Positions 1-6,550 of a stretch of DNA of 6,550 bases are shown piece after piece; position 1 is the first letter of the stretch, and every line of letters begins with the position of its first letter. Where the stretch lies: the NCBI GenBank assembly GCA_902783755.1, contig CACZSC010000034.1:1-6550 (forward strand), given 5' to 3'. Both the position numbers and the translations under genes were made by a program. The notes below the pieces were generated by a model. That model was not told the origin of the DNA and made no database searches. It saw nothing but the letters and a program-made list of their open reading frames with translations. Source of the stretch: an uncultured Ruminococcus sp. (GTDB lineage: Bacteria; Bacillota; Clostridia; Oscillospirales; CAG-272).

Positions 1-18
1 GCGGAAAACAACGAAAAC

Positions 19-24
19 GGAGGA
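19..24 (+). promoter_or_regulatory. Ribosome binding site of hpt
   Basis: GGAGGA lies 6-7 nt before the ATG at 31, which is ideal spacing. It supports initiation at 31 even though the reading frame is open back to base 1. Confidence 0.8.
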
Positions 25-30
25 CGTACC

Positions 31-597
31 ATGGAGAGACATTCGATCCTTGACAGGGACATCGAGGAAGTGCTCGTGACCCAGGAACAGGTCGATGAGA
101 TCACGACCCGGATCGCCGAGGAGATAGACAGGGATTACGCGGATTCCAAGAGACTCATCCTGCTGTGCATCCTAAAGGGCAGCGTCGTGTTCATGGGAGA
201 CCTCATGAAGAAGGTCAGGATCCCGGTGGAGATCGACTTCATGAAAGTGTCGTCGTACGCTTCGGGGACAAAGACCACGGGAAGGATCAACATCCTGCTG
301 GACCTCAACAGGAGCGACCTGTCCGAATGCGACATCCTCATAGTCGAAGATATCATAGACAGCGGAAGGACCCTTTCGTACCTGTCTGAATACCTGGCGC
401 TGAACGGCGCCCATTCGGTGAAGACCTGCACCCTGCTGGACAAGCCTTCAAGACGTGAAGTGGACTTCACGCCGGACTACAGGGGCCTTGAGATCCCGGA
501 CAAGTTCGTCGTGGGATACGGCCTCGATTACGCAGAACAGTACAGAGCGCTGCCGTATATCGGCGTGCTGAAACCTGAAGTCTATTCAAAGAAATAG
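31..597 (+). CDS. hpt: Hypoxanthine (guanine) phosphoribosyltransferase
   Basis: Purine salvage enzyme that transfers the ribose-5-phosphate of PRPP to hypoxanthine (often also guanine), giving IMP or GMP and pyrophosphate in the cytoplasm. The 188 residues match the usual bacterial length of about 175-190. Visible motifs, in order: LKGS at 48-51 (pyrophosphate-binding loop), the flexible active-site loop SSYASGTKTTG starting at 74, the type I PRPP motif VEDIIDSGRT at 105-114 with acidic pair E106/D107, the purine-contacting lysine in LLDK (K138), and FVVGYGLDY at 159-167, characteristic of HPRTs. The ATG at 31 has a strong Shine-Dalgarno site. The next gene, ftsH, starts 25 nt after the TAG, so the two are probably co-transcribed. 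In many Bacillota tilS precedes hpt; it is not visible here. Arginine is encoded by AGG/AGA in 11 of 13 cases. Xanthine phosphoribosyltransferase is the less likely alternative. Confidence 0.96.
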   Translation: MERHSILDRDIEEVLVTQEQVDEITTRIAEEIDRDYADSKRLILLCILKGSVVFMGDLMKKVRIPVEIDFMKVSSYASGTKTTGRINILLDLNRSDLSECDILIVEDIIDSGRTLSYLSEYLALNGAHSVKTCTLLDKPSRREVDFTPDYRGLEIPDKFVVGYGLDYAEQYRALPYIGVLKPEVYSKK

Positions 598-612
598 GGC
601 TGAGGGATAGAA

Positions 613-616
613 AGGA
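613..616 (+). promoter_or_regulatory. Ribosome binding site deciding the ftsH start
   Basis: AGGA ends 6 nt before the ATG at 623 but only 3 nt before the in-frame TTG at 620. The spacing favours ATG 623 as the start codon. Confidence 0.6.
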
Positions 617-622
617 CATTTG

Positions 623-2680
623 ATGAAGAGAGGACTAAAGACAGCCATATTCTACGTTGCCCTGATAGGCGTGATTCTCATCGCCACGGCGGCTCTGTGG
701 AATTCCATACCGCGGGAAGGTCTTTCATACAGCGACGTCATAAAGTATTTCAAGGACGAAAAGGTAATCTCGTTCGAAGTGAATACCAGCGACAAGCTGA
801 CCATGCAGCTGAGAGACAAGGATGCTTCCGGAAACGAGTCGAGGCGCGAGGTGACATACAACCTGAGGAGCTTCGATCTGTTCATATACGATCTCGGCGA
901 CCTCATAAACGACCAGTACGAGAGAGGGGTCATCGAGAAGTTCGAGTATCCGGCTCCCGCCGCGATCCCGGCCTGGGTGAGCTTCATACCGTACATACTG
1001 GTGTTCGGACTGATGATCTTCATGGTGATATTCATCATGAGGCAGGCGTCCGGGGCCCCCGGCGGGCGGATGAATCCCGTCGGCAGGACCAGGGCCAAGC
1101 TCATTACTCCCGACAAGAACACCGTCTACTTCAGCGATGTGGCGGGAGCGGACGAGGAGAAAGCGGAGCTTGAGGAGATCGTTGAATTCCTCAGGGATCC
1201 TTCATACTTCACGAAGCTCGGCGCCAGGATCCCCCACGGCGTGCTGCTGGTGGGCCCTCCGGGAACCGGTAAGACCCTCATGGCAAAAGCCGTGGCAGGA
1301 GAAGCCGGGGTCCCGTTCTATTCGATCTCGGGCTCCGATTTCGTTGAACTCTACGTCGGCGTCGGCGCAGCGAGAGTCCGCGACCTGTTCGATACAGCAA
1401 GGAAGAACACAGCGGCGATAGTGTTCATAGACGAGATCGATGCTGTCGGCCGTCACAGAGGCGCGGGCCTCGGCGGAGGACACGACGAAAGGGAGCAGAC
1501 CCTCAACCAGATCCTGGTTGAGATGGACGGCTTCAATACAGAGGAAGGCGTCATAGTCATGGCCGCCACAAACAGGCCCGACATACTCGACCCGGCGCTG
1601 CTCAGGCCCGGAAGGTTCGACCGCCAGGTCACCATGAACTATCCCGATGCAAAAGGCAGGGAGGAGATACTCAGGGTCCATTCGAAGAACAGGCCCCTTG
1701 AGAACGACGTGGACCTTTCCGTCATTGCGAAGACCACCGTCGGCGCCACGGGCGCGGAGCTTGCCAACCTGCTGAACGAGGCCGCTCTCATGGCCGCGAG
1801 AAAGGGAAAGCACCTGATTGGCATGCAGGATCTGGAGGAAGCCATGATCAAGCTGATCGTGGGCCCCGCCAAGAAGTCAAGGATAGTGAGCGAAGAAGAG
1901 AAGAGGATGACCGCGTACCACGAGGCCGGACACGCCATCGTATCCTGGGTGAGACAGCCTGAGGAGAAGGTACACCAGATCTCCATCATCCCGAGCGGAA
2001 GAGCCGGCGGATACACGCTGTCCTTCCCGAACGAGGACAAGAGCTACAGGCTGCGCAGATCCATGGAGAACGAGATCGCCGTATGCCTGGGCGGAAGAGC
2101 CGCGGAACAGCTGATCATGGGAGACATCTCCACCGGAGCCTCCAGCGACATCCAGCGCGCGTCTGCTCTGGCCCGCCAGATGGTCACCAAGTACGGTATG
2201 TCTGACGCTCTGGGCCCGATCCTCTACGGCAGCGAATCCAGCAGCGACGAGGTGTTCCTCGGAAGAGACTTCACCAATACGAAGAACTATTCCGAAGAGA
2301 CCGCGTCCCTCATAGATTCCGAGGTCAAGAAGATCATAAACAAGGCCTTCGAGGAGGTCCTGGAGATACTCAAGGAGAAGGAAAACAGGCTGCACTTCAT
2401 TGCCGAATACCTCATGAAGAACGAGATCATGGAGGAAGAGCAGTTCAAGCTTGCCATGGAGGATGCTGAAGTCACCATGGAGACCCTTGAGGAGATGGTA
2501 GCTGAAAAGCGCCGCAAGAGCGCTGAAGAGAACGAAGCGAGAGCGCGTCACATCAAGGAACTCGAGGAAAAGAGGGCCCGTGAGCGCGAGCGCGAAAAAA
2601 TAACCCGTGACTTCAGAACGGGGAGAGGTGGTACGGACGACAGGGAAAGGACCGACAAGACTGACCGTCCGGCACGATAA
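623..2680 (+). CDS. ftsH: ATP-dependent zinc metalloprotease FtsH (membrane AAA+ protease)
   Basis: Hexameric membrane protease that unfolds and degrades damaged or regulatory proteins. Counting from the ATG at 623 (685 residues): transmembrane helix at about 7-26, FtsH extracytoplasmic domain at about 27-115, second transmembrane helix at about 116-139, then the AAA+ domain with Walker A GPPGTGKT (211-218), pore loop FVELYVG (240-246), Walker B IVFIDEID (266-273) and second region of homology with arginine fingers R328 and R331. The M41 peptidase domain has HEAGH (433-437: zinc ligands H433 and H437, catalytic E434) and the probable third ligand D509 in GASSD. All key residues are intact. 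At 685 residues it is somewhat longer than typical (about 600-650); the excess is a very charged C-terminal tail from about 628. The pore aromatic is Tyr where Phe is most common. The upstream in-frame TTG at 620 is a less likely start. Probably transcribed with hpt and ended by the downstream hairpin. Confidence 0.97.
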   Translation: MKRGLKTAIFYVALIGVILIATAALWNSIPREGLSYSDVIKYFKDEKVISFEVNTSDKLTMQLRDKDASGNESRREVTYNLRSFDLFIYDLGDLINDQYERGVIEKFEYPAPAAIPAWVSFIPYILVFGLMIFMVIFIMRQASGAPGGRMNPVGRTRAKLITPDKNTVYFSDVAGADEEKAELEEIVEFLRDPSYFTKLGARIPHGVLLVGPPGTGKTLMAKAVAGEAGVPFYSISGSDFVELYVGVGAARVRDLFDTARKNTAAIVFIDEIDAVGRHRGAGLGGGHDEREQTLNQILVEMDGFNTEEGVIVMAATNRPDILDPALLRPGRFDRQVTMNYPDAKGREEILRVHSKNRPLENDVDLSVIAKTTVGATGAELANLLNEAALMAARKGKHLIGMQDLEEAMIKLIVGPAKKSRIVSEEEKRMTAYHEAGHAIVSWVRQPEEKVHQISIIPSGRAGGYTLSFPNEDKSYRLRRSMENEIAVCLGGRAAEQLIMGDISTGASSDIQRASALARQMVTKYGMSDALGPILYGSESSSDEVFLGRDFTNTKNYSEETASLIDSEVKKIINKAFEEVLEILKEKENRLHFIAEYLMKNEIMEEEQFKLAMEDAEVTMETLEEMVAEKRRKSAEENEARARHIKELEEKRAREREREKITRDFRTGRGGTDDRERTDKTDRPAR

Positions 2681-2690
2681 ATGAGATCTG

Positions 2691-2723
2691 TCAGACGGAA
2701 GCGAACCTTCCGTCTGATTTCTT
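2691..2723 (+). terminator. Intrinsic terminator after ftsH
   Basis: Perfect 11-bp inverted repeat: left arm TCAGACGGAAG at 2691-2701, loop CGAAC at 2702-2706, right arm CTTCCGTCTGA at 2707-2717. The T-rich run TTTCTT follows directly at 2718-2723, with a second run of seven T at 2731-2737. There is no matching A-run before the left arm, so it should act on the + strand only. It separates the hpt-ftsH unit from the sugar genes. An operator role for the same repeat cannot be excluded but is less likely given the T-tract. Confidence 0.85.
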
Positions 2724-2741
2724 AATACGATTTTTTTATTC

Positions 2742-2746
2742 GGAGG
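2742..2746 (+). promoter_or_regulatory. Ribosome binding site of the GH94 gene
   Basis: GGAGG with 5 nt to the ATG at 2752. It lies just after the T-run that follows the terminator and fixes the start of the phosphorylase gene. Confidence 0.8.
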
Positions 2747-2751
2747 ACTAT

Positions 2752-4974
2752 ATGAGCGAGCGCTACGAATTCAGGGATGAGAAGAAAGAGATCCTCATCA
2801 AAAAGTATGACACCCCCACCCCGTGGATCAACTATCTGAGCAACGGAACGTTCCACACGCTGATCTCCCAGGCGGGCGGAGGCGTGGCCTTCTACAGATC
2901 CCCCCAGATCTGGAGGATCAACCACTACAGGTTCTTCCATCTTCCCACCGACAGGAGCGGGTTCTATACCTATATCAAGGACGGTGACACCGTGTTCTGT
3001 CCCACGAACGAGCCCGTGAGGGACAAGCCTGACGAGTGGGACTGCACACACGGGATGGGATACACCAGATTCCATTCGAAAAAGAACGGGCTGTGCGCGG
3101 ATGCCCTGTACTTCGTTGGGCCCTATGAGAACTGCCTCATTTGGGAGCTGAAGCTGAGATCCGACAGAGACAGGGATATAAAGGTGTTCCCCTTCGTGGA
3201 GCTCGGCATGATGGAATTCATGAGGGAGCTGCAGTGGCAGTGCTACAACAAGCACCAGCTCCAGGTATATGACATGGATGACATCCTCGTATACAGGTAC
3301 GGGGTGGAGAACCAGCCGAAGCCGGCCGAGACTCCTCTCGTGTATTTCGCGGCTGATGTCCCGGTATCCGGATTCGACGGGGACAGGGACGAGTTCGTGG
3401 GTACCTACAGGAGCGAGGAGAATCCCAGAAGGATAGAGGAGGGCAGCTGTTCCGGATCCACCATGATGGGAGGAGACCCCTGCTTCGCATTCGAGATAAA
3501 TATCGGGCTCAAAGCCGGGGAAGAGAAGACCGTCCGCATATTCCTGGGGACCGCCATGGATGAAGACGGGATCAGGAAGAGCGTGGCCCACTGCAGACAG
3601 CCTGATTTCGCGGAGAAGTCCTTCAGGGCCCTGAAGGAGCACTGGGACGGATATCTCGGGAAATTCCGCTGCGAGCTTCCGGACAAGAACACCGAAAGAA
3701 TGGTCAACATCTGGAATCCCTACCAGGCCGAGAGGAACTTCCAGTTCTCAAGGAACATCTCGTATTACGCCACCGGCACCTTCAGGGGCGTCGGATACAG
3801 GGACACCTCCCAGGATGTGCTGTCCATGGTGCCTTTCGACATCGGAAGGGCAAAGGACAAGATAAGGCTGCTCCTGACCCAGCAGTACAGGGACGGGCAT
3901 GTGAACCACTATTTCTTCCCCACGGAAGGCTGGGATCCCGTCACCACGGTCCACTCAGACGACCATCTGTGGATCATACTGTCGTGCCACGCGGCGGTGA
4001 TCGAGGAAGGGAGCCTCGGACTGCTTGACGAGAAGGTCACATATTACGACGGCGGAGAGGGCACCGTCTGGGAGCACCTCAACAGGTCCGTCGACTTCAC
4101 CCTGGCCCACCTCGGAGAGAGGGGATTCCCGCTCATGCTGAGGTCCGACTGGAACGACCAGCTGTTCAGGGTGTGCAGGGAAGGAAAGGGAGAGAGCATC
4201 TGGACTGCCATGCAGTTCGGCGTGGCTCTCCGTGACATGGCCGAGATGGCAAGGCTCAGAGGCGAGGACGACGGCAGGTTCAACGCGGCGTACGAAGCCC
4301 AGAAGAATCTGGTCAACACCCTGGCCTGGGACGGGAAATGGTTCAGAAGAGCCATCATGGACGACGGCAGATACCTGGGCTCCGAGAAAGAGGAGCAGGC
4401 CAAGATCTGGCTCAACTCCCAGACCTGGTCCGTCATCTCAGACATGGCCGAGCCTGAAAAGGCCAGACTGGCGATGGACAGCGTATACACCATGCTGAAC
4501 ACTCCCATGGGGATCAAGAAGATCGAACCTTCCATAAAGGACTATCCTTCAAAGGAGAACCCGCTGACCAACTACAACAAGGGCTGCGGCGAGAACGGTG
4601 CAGTGTTCTGCCACGCGAACACCTGGGCGATCATTGCGGAGTGCCTGCTGAAGCGTCCCGAAAGGGCATATCAGTACTACAGGCAGCTTTTACCCATGGA
4701 AGCCCAGAAGAGGGCCGGCGAGTGGAGATACAAGGCGGAGCCGTACGTCTACGCCTCCAACATATTCGGACCGGAATCGGACAAGTTCGGGCTCGCGAAC
4801 GTGAGCTGGCTGTCCGGCACCGCGTCCTGGATGTACATAGCCGTGACCCAGTTCATCCTCGGCATAAAGCCCACATGGGAGGGGCTGGTCTTCGACCCGT
4901 GCACACCGGAGGAGTGGAAGAACCTGAAGGTGACGAGACAGTTCAGGGGAAAAGAATACACATTCGAAATATAG
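2752..4974 (+). CDS. GH94 family glycoside phosphorylase, substrate unassigned
   Basis: Inverting phosphorylase of the cellobiose/chitobiose phosphorylase family, which cleaves beta-linked disaccharides or oligosaccharides with phosphate to release an alpha-sugar 1-phosphate. The 740 residues show the N-terminal beta-sandwich (about 1-285; start PTPWINYL at 22-29, QAGGGVAFY at 40-48), a helical linker, an (alpha/alpha)6 barrel (about 310-700) and a short C-terminal beta tail. Family marks are GVGYRDTSQD at 346-355 (sugar/phosphate site), SDDHLW at 402-407, DWND at 466-469 with the likely general acid D469, GENGAVFCH at 613-621 (E614, phosphate-site H621) and SGTASW at 688-693 (phosphate loop). 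No signal peptide, so cytoplasmic. From remembered relatives it resembles N,N'-diacetylchitobiose phosphorylase in several segments, but it is shorter (about 800 is usual) and acceptor-site residues differ (Q470 and F472 after DWND, C612-G613 before E614). Family assignment is firm; the substrate is not. The GH2 gene follows by 20 nt. Confidence 0.93.
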   Translation: MSERYEFRDEKKEILIKKYDTPTPWINYLSNGTFHTLISQAGGGVAFYRSPQIWRINHYRFFHLPTDRSGFYTYIKDGDTVFCPTNEPVRDKPDEWDCTHGMGYTRFHSKKNGLCADALYFVGPYENCLIWELKLRSDRDRDIKVFPFVELGMMEFMRELQWQCYNKHQLQVYDMDDILVYRYGVENQPKPAETPLVYFAADVPVSGFDGDRDEFVGTYRSEENPRRIEEGSCSGSTMMGGDPCFAFEINIGLKAGEEKTVRIFLGTAMDEDGIRKSVAHCRQPDFAEKSFRALKEHWDGYLGKFRCELPDKNTERMVNIWNPYQAERNFQFSRNISYYATGTFRGVGYRDTSQDVLSMVPFDIGRAKDKIRLLLTQQYRDGHVNHYFFPTEGWDPVTTVHSDDHLWIILSCHAAVIEEGSLGLLDEKVTYYDGGEGTVWEHLNRSVDFTLAHLGERGFPLMLRSDWNDQLFRVCREGKGESIWTAMQFGVALRDMAEMARLRGEDDGRFNAAYEAQKNLVNTLAWDGKWFRRAIMDDGRYLGSEKEEQAKIWLNSQTWSVISDMAEPEKARLAMDSVYTMLNTPMGIKKIEPSIKDYPSKENPLTNYNKGCGENGAVFCHANTWAIIAECLLKRPERAYQYYRQLLPMEAQKRAGEWRYKAEPYVYASNIFGPESDKFGLANVSWLSGTASWMYIAVTQFILGIKPTWEGLVFDPCTPEEWKNLKVTRQFRGKEYTFEI

Positions 4975-4980
4975 TTCACT

Positions 4981-4986
4981 GAGGAG
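4981..4986 (+). promoter_or_regulatory. Ribosome binding site of the GH2 gene
   Basis: GAGGAG with 8 nt to the ATG at 4995. An in-frame TGA at 4980-4982 excludes any start further upstream, so 4995 is well supported. Confidence 0.75.
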
Positions 4987-4994
4987 ATATCGGC

Positions 4995-6550
4995 ATGAGA
5001 AACAGAATCGATCTGTGCGGCGAATGGGACTTCCGGCCTTTATACGGAGTCGAGGGAGATATTTCACTTCCTGAGACGGAAGGGAAATTTGAGAAGATCA
5101 CCGTGCCGTCGCTGTGGCGCAGCAACTGGTTTGAATACCGCGGATACAACCCCTATGACGTGATGGACTATCCCAAGGAATGGAACGCGGCAGACACTGG
5201 CATGTTCCGCAGGTTCTTTGACGTAAGCAGAAAAGAGGATGAAGCCATATACCTGAACATAGAGGCGGCGGCCCAGAGGTCCGGCATATACGTGAACGGC
5301 CGGTTCGTGTGTGAGTGGGACGAGGAGTTCCTGCCCCTGAACGTCGACATCACGGAATATGTCAGAGACGGGAAGAACGAGCTGCGCATAGTATGTACCA
5401 GCTTTGAGAAATGCACGATACCCTCGGGGCAGATCAAGACCACGGGAGTCAGAGGCTCCGGTTTCGGAGAGGTAGCCCGCGGCATATGGGACGATATATA
5501 CATCGAGACCGCTTCGAAGGTCAATATCAGGGACTGCTACATAAGGACCTCATTCAGGAACCATCGCATTGACATTACTGCAGAGCTTTCGCAGAAAGCG
5601 GACGGCTGTTCGGTCATCGCCGACATCATCGACGCCGGAGGCGGCGATCCCGTCCTGACATTGCGCGGGGACGCGGAAGAAGGAAAATGCGAGCTGTCGG
5701 GCGCCTGGAACGATCCCGTGCTGTGGGATACCGAAAACCCGCATCTCTATTATGCCAGGCTCAGACTTATAAAGGACGGTGCCGCAGTTGACGAAAAGAC
5801 CGAAAGGTTCGGATTCAGGGAGATCTGGTGCGAAGGACCCAGATTCATGCTCAACGGGATACCGATCAACCTGAGGGGCGATTCATGGCACTTCAAGGCC
5901 ACCGTGCAGATGACGAAGGAGTATGCCCTCAACTGGTATGAGATGTGCAGGAGCAAAGGCGTGAACTATATAAGGCTCCACGCCAATCCCCATCCCCGCT
6001 TCTATCTGGATGCGGCGGACGAGACCGGCATGCTCATCGTGGATGAAACGGCCATATACGGGTCCGGAAAGAGCATGGACGCATCGCATCCGCGGTATAT
6101 ACAAAGGTGCAGGGATCACGCGAGAAGACTGGTGCTCAGGGACAGGAACCATCCCTGCGTCGTGTTCTGGAGCCTCCAGAACGAGATGCGCTGGGTGGAC
6201 GGCAGAGATACTTTCAAGCTCTACATCCCTGAACTGATGAAAATAATGAACGACGCGGACCCGACGAGGCTCGTGTCCCTTGACGGGGACAACCGTCTGA
6301 TCTCATATGAGAACACCCAGATCGAGAGCCTGCACTACAATATAGACGGAACGATAGAGCAGTGGAGAAGGGAAAAGCCGCTGACCATCGGCGAGCACGG
6401 AGGCATGTGGTACATCTGCCCCCAGAACGCAAGCCAGTACGTGGGCTATCCGGCATATGAGGATTTCGAACCATGTGCGATCGGTTTCGCAAAAAAGGAA
6501 AGGCTGTTTCTTGAATATGCGAGACGTCTCGGCGTGCCCGGGCTTTCCAC
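4995..6550 (+). CDS. Glycoside hydrolase family 2 protein (beta-galactosidase/glucuronidase-like), 3' end outside window
   Basis: Retaining exo-beta-glycosidase of the GH2 superfamily, read as 518 codons with no stop before the window ends. Order of domains: jelly-roll sugar-binding domain (about 1-172; it contains YVNGRFV at 99-105 and LNVDITEYV at 115-123, ending at GIWDDIYIE), an immunoglobulin-like domain (about 173-285, with VLWDTENPHLY at 242-252), then the TIM barrel. In the barrel: INLRGDSWH at 291-299, GVNYIRLHANPHPRFYLDAA at 322-341, and RDRNHPCVVFWSLQNEM at 382-398, whose N396-E397 pair contains the acid/base. GEHGG at 466-470 is the probable nucleophile segment (E467). There is no signal peptide, so cytoplasmic action is expected. 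It starts 20 nt after the phosphorylase stop, so the two are almost certainly one transcript and may act on one imported glycan. The specificity (galactoside, glucuronide, mannoside or other) cannot be told from these residues. Confidence 0.92.
   Translation, partial: MRNRIDLCGEWDFRPLYGVEGDISLPETEGKFEKITVPSLWRSNWFEYRGYNPYDVMDYPKEWNAADTGMFRRFFDVSRKEDEAIYLNIEAAAQRSGIYVNGRFVCEWDEEFLPLNVDITEYVRDGKNELRIVCTSFEKCTIPSGQIKTTGVRGSGFGEVARGIWDDIYIETASKVNIRDCYIRTSFRNHRIDITAELSQKADGCSVIADIIDAGGGDPVLTLRGDAEEGKCELSGAWNDPVLWDTENPHLYYARLRLIKDGAAVDEKTERFGFREIWCEGPRFMLNGIPINLRGDSWHFKATVQMTKEYALNWYEMCRSKGVNYIRLHANPHPRFYLDAADETGMLIVDETAIYGSGKSMDASHPRYIQRCRDHARRLVLRDRNHPCVVFWSLQNEMRWVDGRDTFKLYIPELMKIMNDADPTRLVSLDGDNRLISYENTQIESLHYNIDGTIEQWRREKPLTIGEHGGMWYICPQNASQYVGYPAYEDFEPCAIGFAKKERLFLEYARRLGVPGLS

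Noticed and set aside
620..622. TTG as the start codon of ftsH
   Set aside because: Only 3 nt from the AGGA site, while the adjacent ATG at 623 has better spacing and is the stronger codon. It would add just one residue.
1202..2551. Antisense open frames (about 203 and 224 codons) opposite ftsH
   Set aside because: Shadow frames created by GC-rich third positions in ftsH; no motifs or sensible gene context.
2594..2602. Run of six A near the ftsH 3' end as a programmed frameshift site
   Set aside because: Zero-frame codons are GAA AAA ATA, which do not make a standard slippery heptamer, and no downstream product or stimulatory structure is evident.
2723..2730. TAATACGA resembling the start of a T7-type phage promoter
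   Set aside because: The rest of the promoter consensus is absent; the following bases are a T-run. Chance match.
2722..3642. Antisense open frame of 306 codons opposite the GH94 gene
   Set aside because: Opposite a clear, motif-rich gene; composition (rich in Val, Leu, Pro, His, Gly) is typical of a reverse-complement shadow, no recognisable motif, and it runs into the terminator.
1..6550. Search for CRISPR repeats, tRNA/rRNA genes, insertion sequences, att sites or an origin
   Set aside because: No direct repeat array, no transposase or integrase motif, no tRNA-like structure; nearly all bases are explained by four ordinary coding regions.

Overview
The window reads as part of a bacterial chromosome, most likely from a member of the Bacillota (Clostridia-like). 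The evidence is the gene order hpt-ftsH, which is a hallmark of that phylum, the purine-rich Shine-Dalgarno sites (GGAGG and AGGA types), the strong use of AGG/AGA for arginine and frequent ATA for isoleucine, and a GC content that looks above 50%. A carbohydrate-degrading gut or rumen anaerobe fits the second half. The lineage is an inference; no rRNA or other marker is present.

Layout: all four genes are on the + strand and almost the whole window is coding. Positions 1-30 are leader to hpt. Hypoxanthine phosphoribosyltransferase (31-597) and the membrane AAA+ protease FtsH (623-2680) form a tight housekeeping pair with 25 nt between them. A perfect 11-bp hairpin with a T-rich tail (2691-2723) follows ftsH and looks like its intrinsic terminator. 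After it comes a two-gene carbohydrate cluster: a GH94 family glycoside phosphorylase (2752-4974) and, 20 nt downstream, a GH2 family glycoside hydrolase (4995 onward) that is cut off by the window end after 518 codons. No stretch longer than about 80 bases lacks a gene.

How the genes work together: hpt salvages hypoxanthine/guanine with PRPP, and FtsH performs membrane protein quality control. They are linked by conserved operon position, not by one pathway. The GH94 and GH2 proteins both lack signal peptides, so they probably act in the cytoplasm on imported oligosaccharides. A plausible but unproven scheme is that GH2 trims one sugar and GH94 phosphorolyses a beta-linked gluco- or N-acetylgluco-configured disaccharide, saving one ATP by releasing a sugar 1-phosphate.

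Novelty: I see no clear new defence, mobile or RNA system. The most interesting item is the GH94 enzyme. It keeps the catalytic framework but is short and has non-standard residues where characterised relatives bind the acceptor sugar, so its substrate may be undescribed. The active-site context of its GH2 partner is also atypical.
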